Source: Enterobacter kobei
GTDB lineage: Bacteria; Pseudomonadota; Gammaproteobacteria; Enterobacterales; Enterobacteriaceae
Direction: 5' to 3'
NCBI RefSeq assembly: GCF_018323985.1
Contig: NZ_AP024590.1
Coordinates: 1,054,001 to 1,118,000, forward strand
Length of the DNA: 64,000 nt
In this document: one piece after another, positions 8,909 to 18,154 of the stretch
Layout of the letters: each line of letters opens with the position of its first letter
Position numbering within the stretch: position 1 is the first letter of the stretch
Notes under the pieces: generated by a model
What the model was told of the DNA's origin: nothing
Database searches by the model: none
Seen by the model: only the letters and a program-made list of their open reading frames with translations
Position numbers and translations under genes: made by a program

Positions 8909-9832
8909 ATGAATCTGCTGTTTCCGTTACTTCAGGCGCTGGTGCTGTTTGCTCTCGCGCCGCTGCTGTCCGGCGTAACCCGCGTGGCGCGCGCCCGTCT
9001 GCACAATCGTCGCGGGCCGGGCGTGCTCCAGGAATACCGCGACCTGATCAAGCTGTTCGGTCGTCAGAGCATTGCGCCGGATGCGGCGGGCTGGGTGTTT
9101 CGCCTGATGCCGTTTGTGATGGTCGGCGTGATGCTGACCATTGCCACCGCGCTGCCGGTGATCACCGTTGCCTCGCCGCTGCCGGTGCTGGGCGATCTGA
9201 TCACCCTGATCTACCTGTTCGCCATCGCGCGCTTCTTCTTTGCCATCGCCGGGCTGGACACCGGCAGTCCGTTTACCGGGCTGGGGGCCAGCCGCGAGGC
9301 GATGCTCGGCGTGCTGGTGGAGCCGATCCTGATCTTAGGACTGTGGGTGGCGGCGCTGGTGGCAGGTTCGACGCACATCTCTTATATCACCGCGGCGATT
9401 TACCACTGGCCCGTCGGACGCAGCCTGCCGCTGATCCTCGCGCTGTGCGCCTGTGCCTTCGCCACCTTTATTGAGATGGGCAAATTGCCGTTCGATCTTG
9501 CGGAAGCGGAGCAGGAGCTTCAGGAAGGGCCGCTGACCGAGTACAGCGGTAGCGGATTTGCGGTGCTGAAGTGGGGCATCTGCCTCAAACAACTGGTGGT
9601 GCTGCAACTCTTTGTCGGCGTCTTTTTCCCGTGGGGGCAGATGATGCACTTCAGCGTCACCGGCCTGCTGCTGGCGCTGGCCATTGCCATCGTGAAACTG
9701 CTTGTCGGCGTGCTGGTGATCGCGCTGTTTGAAAACAGCATGGCGCGTCTGCGTTTTTGCGCCACCTCGCGCGTCACCTGGGCCGGTTTCGGCTTTGCCT
9801 TTTTAGCCTTCGTCTCCTTGCTGGCGGCGTGA
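8909..9832 (+). CDS. hycD: HycD, NuoH-like membrane subunit of hydrogenase-3
   Basis: HycD is the Nqo8/NuoH-type membrane protein contacting the peripheral hydrogenase arm. The 307 residues are mostly hydrophobic, with about eight membrane segments. Conserved elements include RRGPGVLQEYRDLIKL near the N-terminus and EMGKLPFDLAEAEQELQEG in a cytoplasmic loop. It follows hycC by two bases with a GAGG ribosome site inside the end of hycC. Confidence 0.97.
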   Translation: MNLLFPLLQALVLFALAPLLSGVTRVARARLHNRRGPGVLQEYRDLIKLFGRQSIAPDAAGWVFRLMPFVMVGVMLTIATALPVITVASPLPVLGDLITLIYLFAIARFFFAIAGLDTGSPFTGLGASREAMLGVLVEPILILGLWVAALVAGSTHISYITAAIYHWPVGRSLPLILALCACAFATFIEMGKLPFDLAEAEQELQEGPLTEYSGSGFAVLKWGICLKQLVVLQLFVGVFFPWGQMMHFSVTGLLLALAIAIVKLLVGVLVIALFENSMARLRFCATSRVTWAGFGFAFLAFVSLLAA

Positions 9833-9849
9833 TTTAAGAGAACTTATGT

Positions 9850-11559
9850 ATGTCTGAAGAAAAAATCGGTCAACACTACCTCGCCGCACTGCATCAGGCC
9901 TTTCCGGGCGTGGTGCTGGATGAAGCCTGGCAGACCCGCGATCAGCTTACCCTGACGGTGAAAGTGAATTATCTGCCGGAAGTGGTGGAGTTTCTCTATT
10001 ACCAGCAGGGCGGCTGGCTGTCGGTGGTGTTCGGCAACGACGAACGCCAGCTGTGCGGCCATTACGCCGTCTACTACGTGCTGTCGATGGAGCAGGGTAC
10101 CAAATGCTGGATCACGGTGCGGGTGGAAGTGGACGCCAGTACCCTGGAGTTTCCGTCGGTGACGCCGCGCGTACCGGCGGCGGTATGGGGCGAGCGCGAA
10201 GTGCGCGACATGTACGGCCTGCGCCCGGTCGGGCTGCCGGATGAGCGTCGTCTGGTACTGCCGGATGACTGGCCGGACGAACTCTATCCGTTGCGTAAAG
10301 ACAGCATGGATTACCGTCAACGCCCGGCCCCGACCACCGACAGCGAAACCTACGAGTTTATTAACGAACTGGGCAGTAAGAAAAATAACGTCGTGCCGAT
10401 TGGCCCGCTGCACGTCACCTCAGACGAACCGGGCCATTTCCGCCTGTTTGTCGATGGTGAAAACATTATCGATGCCGATTACCGCCTGTTCTACGTCCAT
10501 CGCGGCATGGAAAAGCTGGCGGAAACCCGCATGGGCTACAACGAAGTCACCTTCCTGTCGGATCGCGTGTGCGGCATCTGCGGCTTTGCCCACAGTACCG
10601 CCTACACCACCTCGGTGGAAAACGCGATGGGCATCAAGGTGCCGGAGCGTGCGCAGATGATCCGCGCCATTCTGCTGGAAGTGGAACGGCTGCACAGTCA
10701 CCTGCTCAACCTCGGCCTGGCCTGTCACTTTGTCGGCTTTGACTCCGGCTTTATGCAGTTTTTCCGCGTGCGCGAAACCTCAATGAAAATGGCGGAGATC
10801 CTCACCGGGGCGCGTAAAACCTACGGCATGAACCTGATTGGCGGCATTCGTCGTGACATGCTCAAAGACGACATGATCCAGACCCGCCTGCTTGCCCAGC
10901 AGATGCGCCGCGACGTGATGGAGCTGGTGGATGTGCTGATGAGCACGCCAAATATTGAACAGCGTACCGTCGGCATTGGCCGTCTGGATCCGCAGATCGC
11001 CCGCGACTTCAGCAACGTCGGCCCGATGGTGCGCGCCAGCGGCCATGCGCGCGATACCCGCGCCGATCACCCGTTCGTCGGCTACGGGCTGCTGCCGATG
11101 ACCGTGCACAGCGAACAGGGCTGCGACGTGATCTCCCGCCTGAAAGTGCGCATAAACGAAGTGCTGACCGCGCTCAATATGATCGACTTTGGTCTGGATA
11201 ACCTGCCCGGCGGCCCGCTGCTGGTGGAAGGCTTTACCTATATTCCGCACCGCTTTGCCCTCGGTTTTGCCGAAGCGCCTCGCGGCGACGATATCCACTG
11301 GAGCATGACCGGCGACAACCAGAAGCTCTACCGCTGGCGCTGCCGGGCGGCGACCTACGCCAACTGGCCGACCCTGCGCTACATGCTGCGCGGCAACACG
11401 GTATCCGACGCGCCGCTGATCATCGGCAGCCTCGATCCGTGCTACTCCTGCACCGACCGCATGACGGTGGTGGATGTGCGCAAGAAGAAAAGCAAAGTGG
11501 TGCCGTACAAAGAGCTTGAGCGCTACAGCATCGAGCGTAAAAACTCGCCGCTGAAATAA
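9850..11559 (+). CDS. hycE: HycE, [NiFe] hydrogenase-3 large subunit precursor
   Basis: HycE carries the NiFe active site that reduces protons to H2. In 569 residues there is an N-terminal NuoC-like region (about 1-165) and a NuoD-like catalytic domain with Ni-binding pairs RVCGICGFAH and DPCYSC. The protein ends in a 32-residue extension after Arg537 (DPCYSCTDR then MTVVD), exactly the peptide removed by HycI in E. coli. The start at 9850 follows hycD by 17 bases. Confidence 0.98.
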   Translation: MSEEKIGQHYLAALHQAFPGVVLDEAWQTRDQLTLTVKVNYLPEVVEFLYYQQGGWLSVVFGNDERQLCGHYAVYYVLSMEQGTKCWITVRVEVDASTLEFPSVTPRVPAAVWGEREVRDMYGLRPVGLPDERRLVLPDDWPDELYPLRKDSMDYRQRPAPTTDSETYEFINELGSKKNNVVPIGPLHVTSDEPGHFRLFVDGENIIDADYRLFYVHRGMEKLAETRMGYNEVTFLSDRVCGICGFAHSTAYTTSVENAMGIKVPERAQMIRAILLEVERLHSHLLNLGLACHFVGFDSGFMQFFRVRETSMKMAEILTGARKTYGMNLIGGIRRDMLKDDMIQTRLLAQQMRRDVMELVDVLMSTPNIEQRTVGIGRLDPQIARDFSNVGPMVRASGHARDTRADHPFVGYGLLPMTVHSEQGCDVISRLKVRINEVLTALNMIDFGLDNLPGGPLLVEGFTYIPHRFALGFAEAPRGDDIHWSMTGDNQKLYRWRCRAATYANWPTLRYMLRGNTVSDAPLIIGSLDPCYSCTDRMTVVDVRKKKSKVVPYKELERYSIERKNSPLK

Positions 11560-11568
11560 GGAGTCGCC

Positions 11569-12111
11569 ATGTTTACCTTTATCAAAAAAGTCATTAAAAC
11601 CGGCGCGCCGACCTCGTCGTACCCGCTGGAGCCGATTGCCGTCGACAAAAACTTTCGCGGCAAGCCGGAACACAATCCGCAGCAGTGCATCGGCTGCGCG
11701 GCCTGCGTGAACGCCTGTCCGTCAAACGCCCTGAGTGTTGAAACCGATCTGGCCTGCGGCGAACAGGCCTGGCAGTTTAACCTTGGGCGCTGCATTTTTT
11801 GCGGTCGTTGCGAAGAGGTCTGTCCGACGGCGGCCATTACCTTGTCCCAGGCCTATGAACTGGCGGTATGGAAGAAAGAAGATTTCCTGCAACAGTCGCG
11901 CTTTGCGCTGTGTCAATGCCGCGTCTGCGCCCGGCCCTTTGCCGTGCAAAAAGAGATCGACTACGCCATCGCCCTGTTGCAACACAACGGCGACACCCGT
12001 GCGCACGAGCACCGGGAAAGCTTCGAAACCTGCCCGGACTGCAAACGTCAGAAATGCCTGGTGCCGTCAGATCGGATCGAACTGACCCGCCACATGAGGA
12101 AGGCCAGCTAA
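11569..12111 (+). CDS. hycF: HycF, 2x[4Fe-4S] subunit of hydrogenase-3
   Basis: HycF is the NuoI-like ferredoxin subunit. The 180 residues hold two cluster motifs, CIGCAACVNACP and CIFCGRCEEVCP. A C-terminal set of cysteines, CQCRVCARPF and CPDCKRQKC, probably binds zinc. The N-terminus MFTFIKKVIKTG is typical of the family. The TAA stop shares its last base with the hycG ATG. Confidence 0.97.
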   Translation: MFTFIKKVIKTGAPTSSYPLEPIAVDKNFRGKPEHNPQQCIGCAACVNACPSNALSVETDLACGEQAWQFNLGRCIFCGRCEEVCPTAAITLSQAYELAVWKKEDFLQQSRFALCQCRVCARPFAVQKEIDYAIALLQHNGDTRAHEHRESFETCPDCKRQKCLVPSDRIELTRHMRKAS

Positions 12112-12878
12112 TGCAAAACCTAATTGGACCGCGTGACGATAACGGCATCCCGGTGCCGATGACGGTGGATGAATCCATCGCGCGCATGAAAACCTCGCTG
12201 CTGAAAAACATCAAACGCTCTGCCTATGTTTACCGGGTGGACTGCGGCGGCTGTAACGGCTGCGAAATCGAGATTTTCGCCACGCTTTCGCCGCTGTTCG
12301 ACGCCGAACGTTTCGGCATCAAAGTGGTGCCGTCACCGCGTCATGCCGATATTCTGCTGTTTACCGGGGCGGTGACGCGCGCCATGCGTTCGCCTGCGCT
12401 GCGCGCCTGGCAGTCAGCGCCGGATCCGAAAATCTGCATCTCTTACGGTGCCTGCGGCAACAGCGGCGGCATCTTCCACGATCTCTACTGTGTGTGGGGC
12501 GGCACTGACAAAATTGTGCCGGTGGATGTCTATATTCCGGGCTGCCCGCCGACGCCTGCCGCCACGCTGTATGGCTTCGCCATGGCGCTGGGGCTGCTGG
12601 AGCAGAAGATCCACGCTCGTCTGCCGGGGGAGCAGGACAATCAGCCCGCCGGGCTGTTGCATGGCGATATGGTGCAGCCGCTGCGCGTGCGTGTGGATCG
12701 TGCTGCCCGCCAGCTGGCCGGTTATCGCTATGGCCGCCAGATAGCCGATGATTATCTGCGGCGGCTGGGAGAGGGCGAACAGCAGGTAGCGCGCTGGCTG
12801 GAAGCGGAAAACGATCCGCGGCTGAACGAAATCGTGCAGCAGCTTAACAGCGTGGTGAACGAGGCGCGGATCGGATGA
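12111..12878 (+). CDS. hycG: HycG, hydrogenase-3 small subunit
   Basis: HycG is the NuoB-like small subunit with the [4Fe-4S] cluster next to the NiFe site. The 255 residues equal E. coli HycG. Motifs are VDCGGCNGCEIEIF, ISYGACGNSGG and PGCPPTP, supplying cluster cysteines. The frame stays open upstream to 11868 inside hycF, but the ATG at 12111 gives the family N-terminus MQNLIGPRDDNGIPVPMT and forms TAATG with the hycF stop, so it is chosen. Confidence 0.97.
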   Translation: MQNLIGPRDDNGIPVPMTVDESIARMKTSLLKNIKRSAYVYRVDCGGCNGCEIEIFATLSPLFDAERFGIKVVPSPRHADILLFTGAVTRAMRSPALRAWQSAPDPKICISYGACGNSGGIFHDLYCVWGGTDKIVPVDVYIPGCPPTPAATLYGFAMALGLLEQKIHARLPGEQDNQPAGLLHGDMVQPLRVRVDRAARQLAGYRYGRQIADDYLRRLGEGEQQVARWLEAENDPRLNEIVQQLNSVVNEARIG

Positions 12879-13285
12879 GCGAGAACGTCGTTTTCAGTCA
12901 GTTGAGTCGTAAGTTTGTCGACGAAAATGACGCCACGCCGCCCGCCGCGCAGCAGGTGGTCTATTACAGTCTGGCAATCGGACATCACCTGGGGGTGATC
13001 GACTGCCTGGAAGCGGCGCTGACCTGCCCGTGGCAGGCGTATCTGGCGTGGATCGGTACGCTGGAGGAGGGCAGCGAGGCACGGCGCAAAATGGAAGGCG
13101 TGCCGAAGTATGGCGAGATCGTCATTGACCATTCGCACATCAGCATGCTGGCAAACGCCTTTGATCGCGCCCAGGCGCGCCAGACGCCGGAGCAACAGGC
13201 CTGGAGCAAGACGCTGCTCAGTATGCTGCACGATATTTATCAGGAGAATGCCATCTACCTGATGGTGAGGAGATTACGTGACTGA
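12875..13285 (+). CDS. hycH: HycH, hydrogenase-3 maturation/assembly protein
   Basis: HycH is needed for conversion of the HycE precursor to active enzyme in E. coli; its biochemical role is unsettled. The 136-residue length matches E. coli exactly, starting MSENVVFSQLSRKFVDEND. It overlaps hycG by 4 bases (ATGA) and hycI by 8 bases, so all three are translationally coupled. No metal or nucleotide motif is evident. Confidence 0.95.
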   Translation: MSENVVFSQLSRKFVDENDATPPAAQQVVYYSLAIGHHLGVIDCLEAALTCPWQAYLAWIGTLEEGSEARRKMEGVPKYGEIVIDHSHISMLANAFDRAQARQTPEQQAWSKTLLSMLHDIYQENAIYLMVRRLRD

Positions 13286-13733
13286 CGTTTTATTGTGTGT
13301 CGGCAACACCATGATGGGCGATGATGGCGCAGGCCCGCTGCTGGCGGAAATGTGCGCCGAGCGGGGATGCGGTAAGTGGACGGTCATTGACGGCGGCAGC
13401 GCCCCGGAAAATGACATCGTGGCGATCCGCGAACTTCAACCCGCGCGGCTGATGATCGTCGATGCCACCGACATGGGGCTTAATCCGGGTGAGATCCGTA
13501 TTATCGATCCGGATGACATCGCCGACATGTTTATGATGACCACCCACAATATGCCGCTTAACTATCTGGTCGATCAGATAAAAGACGATGTTGGCGAGGT
13601 GATTTTTGTCGGTATTCAGCCGGATATCGTCGGCTTTTATTACCCGATGACCCCGCCGGTAAAGGAGGCCGTGGAGACGGTGTATCAACGCCTCGCCGGA
13701 TGGCAAGGGAACGGCGGTTTCCCGCCGTTGTAA
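13278..13733 (+). CDS. hycI: HycI, HycE C-terminal processing endopeptidase
   Basis: HycI cleaves the 32-residue tail of HycE after Ni insertion. The 151 residues (E. coli 156) carry the peptidase-family-A31 metal-sensing acids in GNTMMGDDGAGP, DATDMGL and the histidine of MTTHNMPL. Translation begins at GTG (13278). It is the last hyc gene, followed by REP-like repeats rather than a clear terminator. Confidence 0.96.
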   Translation: MTDVLLCVGNTMMGDDGAGPLLAEMCAERGCGKWTVIDGGSAPENDIVAIRELQPARLMIVDATDMGLNPGEIRIIDPDDIADMFMMTTHNMPLNYLVDQIKDDVGEVIFVGIQPDIVGFYYPMTPPVKEAVETVYQRLAGWQGNGGFPPL

Positions 13734-13741
13734 ATGCGCAA

Positions 13742-13832
13742 TGCCCGGTGGGAAATGCCCGGTGGCGCGCAGCGATCCGGGCCTACAAAAACGTCAACAT
13801 GTAGGCCGGTGCAAGCGAAGCGCCGCCCGGCA
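13742..13832. repeat. REP/BIME-type palindromic repeats between hycI and ascB
   Basis: GCCCGGTGGCGC...GATCCGGGCCTAC and GTAGGCCGGTGCAAGC...GCCGCCCGGC are typical enterobacterial REP units in opposite orientation between convergent genes. Confidence 0.8.
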
Positions 13833-13838
13833 CAACTG

Positions 13839-15263
13839 CTAGTCTAAATCCGCGCCATTGCTGGCAATCACTTTCTTATACCACCAGAACGATTTCTTGC
13901 GCGTGCGGGCGAGGGTACCGTTGCCGGCGTCATCGCGATCCACATACACAAAGCCGTAGCGCTTGCTCATTTCACCGGTGGAGGCGGCTACCAGATCGAT
14001 GCAGCCCCACGAGGTGTAACCCATCAGCGGCACGCCGTCTTCGATGGCGTCACCCATCGCGCGGATATGCTCGCGCAGATAGCTGATGCGGTAATCGTCG
14101 TTGATCTCGCCGCTGGCATCGATTTCATCCCGCGCGCCGAGGCCATTTTCCACCAGGAACAGCGGCTTCTGATAACGGTCATACATCATATTCATGGTGA
14201 TGCGTAAGCCCAGCGGATCGATGCCCCAGCCCCATTCGCTGGCCTGAATGTACGGGTTTTTCAGCGACTTCACGATATTCGCCGCGCTGGTATTCCCGGC
14301 GTTCATATCGGCTGACGCACAGCGGGAGGCGTAATAGCTGAACGACACAAAATCGACGGTATTTTTCAGGATCTCATCGTCGCCCGGTGCTTTCTCAATG
14401 TGCACCCCTTTCTCGCGAAACACCCGGGCGGAATAGGACGGATACGTCCCGCGCGCCTGCACGTCGATAAAGAACAGGTTTTCGCGATCTTTCTCCAGTG
14501 CCATCCACACATCTTCCGGCTTGCAGGAGTACGGGTAAAAATTACCGCCCGCCAGCATACAGCCGACCTGATTGTGCGGGTTTACCTCATGGGCGATTTT
14601 GGTCGCCAGCGCGCTGGCAATCAGCTCATGATGCGCCGCCTGGTACTTGACCTGATCCTGATTTTCACCTTCTTCAAACGCCAGTCCCGCGCCGGAGAAC
14701 GGGCTGTGCAGCATAATGTTGATTTCATTGAACGTCAGCCAGTATTTCACCAGCCCGTCAAAGGCTTCGAAACAGGTGCGCGCATAGCGGGTGAAAAACT
14801 CCACCATCTTGCGGTTGCGCCACGATCCGTATTCCACCACCAGATGCATCGGCACGTCGAAATGGCACAGCGTCACCAGCGGTTCAATGTTGTACTTTTT
14901 GCACTCCTCAAAGACGGCTTTATAGAAGGCGATACCTTCGGCGTTCGGCGTCAGCTCATCGCCGTTCGGGTAGAGGCGCGCCCAGGCAATGGAGGTGCGA
15001 AACACCGTGAAGCCCATCTCCGCCATCAGGGCGATGTCTTCTTTGTAGCGATGATAAAAATCAATCGCTTCGTGGCTGGGGTAAAACTCATCATCACGCA
15101 GCGCCACGCGCTTTTCCTGGCCCAGCTTCACCGCCAGACGGTTTGCGCCATGGGGGATCATATCGACGGTGGTCAGGCCCTTGCCGCCTTCGCGATACGC
15201 GCCTTCAGACTGGTTGGCGGCCAGCGCGCCGCCCCATAAAAATCCTTCCGGAAATACAGACAT
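13839..15263 (-). CDS. ascB: AscB, 6-phospho-beta-glucosidase
   Basis: AscB hydrolyses phosphorylated beta-glucosides (arbutin-, salicin- or cellobiose-phosphate) imported by AscF. The 474 residues form a GH1 barrel: FLWGGALAANQSEGAYREGG at the N-terminus, the acid/base Glu in TFNEIN, and the nucleophile Glu in FLVENGLGA. Length equals E. coli AscB. It lies 17 bases downstream of ascF on the same strand, forming a two-gene operon, and faces hycI across a REP region. Confidence 0.95.
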   Translation of the reverse strand: MSVFPEGFLWGGALAANQSEGAYREGGKGLTTVDMIPHGANRLAVKLGQEKRVALRDDEFYPSHEAIDFYHRYKEDIALMAEMGFTVFRTSIAWARLYPNGDELTPNAEGIAFYKAVFEECKKYNIEPLVTLCHFDVPMHLVVEYGSWRNRKMVEFFTRYARTCFEAFDGLVKYWLTFNEINIMLHSPFSGAGLAFEEGENQDQVKYQAAHHELIASALATKIAHEVNPHNQVGCMLAGGNFYPYSCKPEDVWMALEKDRENLFFIDVQARGTYPSYSARVFREKGVHIEKAPGDDEILKNTVDFVSFSYYASRCASADMNAGNTSAANIVKSLKNPYIQASEWGWGIDPLGLRITMNMMYDRYQKPLFLVENGLGARDEIDASGEINDDYRISYLREHIRAMGDAIEDGVPLMGYTSWGCIDLVAASTGEMSKRYGFVYVDRDDAGNGTLARTRKKSFWWYKKVIASNGADLD

Positions 15264-15280
15264 GCTTATTTCTCCTTAAA

Positions 15281-16735
15281 TCAGGCTCTGGCTTCGGTGC
15301 TAACGGTCGCTTTCGCCGCCTGCAACTCACGCGCCTTCGCCGCTTCTTTTTCCACCGGAATATCTTCAAAGCCCAGCATCAGCGTGAGCACAAACGACAG
15401 CACCACCGCCAGCGCCATCACGCCAAACACCCAGACGATGCTCATCGGGTTGGCCGGATCAAAGAACTGCACGCTGGTAAACAGGCCAGGTGCTGCCATT
15501 GAATGGCTGGCGAGTCCGGCGATCCCGGCCACCGCGCCGCAGATAAAGCCGCTGATGAGGCTGGCGATCAGCGGACGTTTCAGGCGTACCGCCACGCCGT
15601 ACAGCGCCGGTTCAGAGATGCCCGCGAGGATCGCAGAGGCCGCGGCGGCCAGCGCCGTCTGACGCAGTTCCGGGTTCTTCGTTTTCCATGCCACCGCCAG
15701 CGAGGAGCCGCCAAGGGACAGATTAGCGCCAATTTCTGACGGCATCACCATGCCTTCTTTGCCGGTTTCGGCGATGGTCTGAATAATGGTCGGCGTAAAC
15801 ACGCGGTGCATCCCGGTCATCACCAGCAGCGGCCACAGCGCGCCCATGATGGCGACGGACAGCCAGCCGAGATAATCATGAATGGTGTACACCAGCGCAG
15901 AAATGGCGCTGCCGATCCAGATACCGATCGGGCCGATGAGCACGATAGCGAGCGGAGCCGCAATCAGCACGATCAGCATCGGCTTGAGGAAGTTTTTCGT
16001 CACCGCCGGGGTGATTTTATCGACCCAGCGCTCGATATACGACAGACACCAGGTCATCACCAGCGCCGGGATCACCGTGTAGGTGTACTTCACCGCCGTC
16101 ACCGGGATAAAGGCGAATTCGACGTGCTCGCCCTGAGCCGCTTTCGCCATCAGTTCGATAAAGCTCGGGTGCACCAGCACGCCGGCAATGGCAATTGCCA
16201 GCGACATGTTGGTTTTAAATTTGATTGCCGCCGAGGCTGCCACCATCAGCGGCAGGAAGAAGAAGGCCCCGTCGCCGATCACCGTCAGAATGGTCAGCGT
16301 TGGCGCGCCTTTTTCCAGCACGCCGGTCATCTCTAAAATCATTGCCAGCAGTTTGACCATCGATCCGCCGATGATCGCCGGGATCAGGGGCGACATGGTG
16401 CCGATCAGCGCATCGAGAATGCCCGCGCCGATGCGCTTGAGGGTCAGCTTTTGTTTTGTATCGGTTTCCGGCGGCTGCATATCTCCCGGCAGCAGGCTGA
16501 CCACCTCACGATAGGCCTGCGACACCGTATTACCGATGATCACCTGGCACTGATTGTCATTACGCACCACACCCATCACGCCGCTGATGCCTTTCAGGTT
16601 CTGGGCGTCGATGAGCGCGTCATCTTTTACTACAAAGCGCAGACGCGTCATGCAGTGCGTCACGGCGGCGATATTGTCAACGCCGCCCAGTGCAGTTATC
16701 ACAGAGTGGGCAAGCGCCGCATAATTCTTAGCCAT
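15281..16735 (-). CDS. ascF: AscF, beta-glucoside PTS permease IIBC
   Basis: AscF phosphorylates and imports aryl-beta-glucosides. The 484 residues have an N-terminal IIB domain whose phosphorylated Cys is in THCMTRLRF (about residue 28), followed by a IIC domain of about ten membrane segments with a GIWIGSAISAL-type core. There is no IIA domain, so a IIA encoded elsewhere is required. It is the first gene of ascFB and is divergent from the repressor gene ascG. Confidence 0.94.
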   Translation of the reverse strand: MAKNYAALAHSVITALGGVDNIAAVTHCMTRLRFVVKDDALIDAQNLKGISGVMGVVRNDNQCQVIIGNTVSQAYREVVSLLPGDMQPPETDTKQKLTLKRIGAGILDALIGTMSPLIPAIIGGSMVKLLAMILEMTGVLEKGAPTLTILTVIGDGAFFFLPLMVAASAAIKFKTNMSLAIAIAGVLVHPSFIELMAKAAQGEHVEFAFIPVTAVKYTYTVIPALVMTWCLSYIERWVDKITPAVTKNFLKPMLIVLIAAPLAIVLIGPIGIWIGSAISALVYTIHDYLGWLSVAIMGALWPLLVMTGMHRVFTPTIIQTIAETGKEGMVMPSEIGANLSLGGSSLAVAWKTKNPELRQTALAAAASAILAGISEPALYGVAVRLKRPLIASLISGFICGAVAGIAGLASHSMAAPGLFTSVQFFDPANPMSIVWVFGVMALAVVLSFVLTLMLGFEDIPVEKEAAKARELQAAKATVSTEARA

Positions 16736-16770
16736 CGGAAAGTAATCCTGTTTTATCAGTAAGATACGCT

Positions 16771-16789
16771 TTCATTGTCAGACAATGAA
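16771..16789. promoter_or_regulatory. Perfect 9-1-9 palindrome upstream of ascF
   Basis: TTCATTGTC-A-GACAATGAA is a perfect inverted repeat 36 bases upstream of the ascF start. It is operator-like; the binding protein is unknown. It does not match the usual LacI-family central CG. Confidence 0.4.
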
Positions 16790-16799
16790 ACAGCAGATA

Positions 16800-16812
16800 G
16801 GAAACCGGTTCC
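16800..16812. promoter_or_regulatory. Probable AscG operator
   Basis: GGAAACCGGTTCC is a near-perfect palindrome with the central CG of LacI-family operators and resembles the reported AscG site TGAAACCGGTTTCA. It sits in the ascF-ascG divergent region. Confidence 0.65.
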
Positions 16813-16895
16813 ACAAAAGAATGATTAGTTATGTTTGATCAAACAATTATTTTTATATTGATTTGTGATGAAGTTCGCTAAATATTTTATGGGCT

Positions 16896-16930
16896 GTAGG
16901 CCGGGCAAGACACCGTCGCCGCCCGGCACC
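16896..16930. repeat. REP-like element in the ascF-ascG gap
   Basis: GTAGGCCGGGCAAGACACC...GCCGCCCGGCACC is a single REP-type palindrome 65 bases upstream of ascG. Confidence 0.65.
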
Positions 16931-16994
16931 AAAGCTGCAAACTGCGTGACTGTGAAGTACACTGCCGCTTATCGAAATTAAAGGGATGATGATC

Positions 16995-18008
16995 ATGACG
17001 ACGATGCTGGAGGTCGCGAAGCGGGCAGGGGTGTCTAAAGCCACGGTATCCCGCGTGTTGTCAGGGAATGGCTATGTGAGCCAGGACACCAAAGACCGCG
17101 TGTTCCAGGCGATTGAGGAGAGCGGCTACCGGCCTAATTTGCTGGCGCGCAATCTGGCAACCAAAAAGACGCAGACGCTCGGCCTTGTGGTGACCAACAC
17201 CCTCTATTACGGCGTCTATTTCAGTGAATTACTGTTCCATGCCGCGCGAATGACGGAAGATCATGGCCGCCAGCTGATCCTCGCCGACGGCAAACACAGC
17301 GCGGATGAAGAGCGCCAGGCGATCCAGTATTTACTCGATATGCGCTGTGACGCGATCATTATTTATCCGCGCTTTCTCAGCGTGGATGAACTGGATGCGA
17401 TTGTCGAAAACCATACTCAGCCGGTTATGGTGCTTAATCGTCGGCTGCGGAAAAATAGCAGCCACTGCGTCTGGTCGGATCAAAAACAGTCCAGCTTTAA
17501 GGCCGTGTCGACCTTATTAGCGCGCGGCCACCGGGATATTGCGTTTATTACCGGCTCGCTGGATTCGCCGACCGGTATTGAACGTCTGGCAGGCTATAAA
17601 GACGCATTAACACAGTACGGCGTTGCCGTGTGCAACGATCTGATTGTCGAAGGAAAATGGACGCCCGCCAGCGGCGCAGAGGGCGTGAAAACGCTGCTCT
17701 CACGGTCGCAAACCTTTACCGCGCTGGTGGCCAGTAATGATGATATGGCGATTGGCGCGATTAAGCAGCTGCATGACGCGGGAATACGCATTCCCGATCA
17801 GGTTTCGGTCATGGGATTCGATGACATCGCGCTGGCACCTTATATTGTGCCGTCGCTGTCCAGCGTGCGTATTCCGGTCACGGAAATGATTAAAGAAACC
17901 ATTAACCGCTTAATCTTTATGCTCGACGGCGGTGAATTTAAATATCAGCAAACCTTTGCCGGGGAATTACATTCCCGCGACTCCATCATTGACGGACCAC
18001 ATGCCTGA
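16995..18008 (+). CDS. ascG: AscG, LacI-family repressor of the asc operon
   Basis: AscG represses ascFB and cryptic beta-glucoside use in E. coli. The 337-residue protein starts MTTMLEVAKRAGVSKATVSR, the LacI-type HTH. It continues with a periplasmic-binding-protein-like sensor domain ending in the VMGFDDIALAPYIVPSLSSV signature. Two in-frame ATGs at 16986 and 16989 are possible, but 16995 gives the family N-terminus and a proper distance from AAAGGG. It is transcribed away from ascF. Confidence 0.94.
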   Translation: MTTMLEVAKRAGVSKATVSRVLSGNGYVSQDTKDRVFQAIEESGYRPNLLARNLATKKTQTLGLVVTNTLYYGVYFSELLFHAARMTEDHGRQLILADGKHSADEERQAIQYLLDMRCDAIIIYPRFLSVDELDAIVENHTQPVMVLNRRLRKNSSHCVWSDQKQSSFKAVSTLLARGHRDIAFITGSLDSPTGIERLAGYKDALTQYGVAVCNDLIVEGKWTPASGAEGVKTLLSRSQTFTALVASNDDMAIGAIKQLHDAGIRIPDQVSVMGFDDIALAPYIVPSLSSVRIPVTEMIKETINRLIFMLDGGEFKYQQTFAGELHSRDSIIDGPHA

Positions 18009-18017
18009 CGTCGACAG

Positions 18018-18045
18018 GTGTCATCGTCACTCGTGTCGATGACAC
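18018..18045. promoter_or_regulatory. Inverted repeat, probable FhlA activating site upstream of hydN
   Basis: GTGTCATCG (18018-18026) and CGATGACAC (18037-18045) form a perfect 9-bp inverted repeat containing TGTCGATGACA. It lies about 55 bases upstream of the sigma-54-like element, suiting FhlA activation of hydN. Confidence 0.6.
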
Positions 18046-18100
18046 TTTCCCCGCCGCGCCTCATTTCTCAAATACCTATAGATATCAGCATTTTAAAATC

Positions 18101-18115
18101 TGGCACGATTCGTGA
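18101..18115 (+). promoter_or_regulatory. Sigma-54-like promoter of hydN-fdhF-hypF
   Basis: TGGCACGATTCGTGA has a consensus -24 TGGCAC. The -12 dinucleotide at N10 spacing is GA instead of GC. It lies 40 bases upstream of hydN and below the FhlA-like repeat. Confidence 0.65.
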
Positions 18116-18154
18116 ATAACTCCGCGGTATCACCCCTTATTGCCGGAGAACCCG

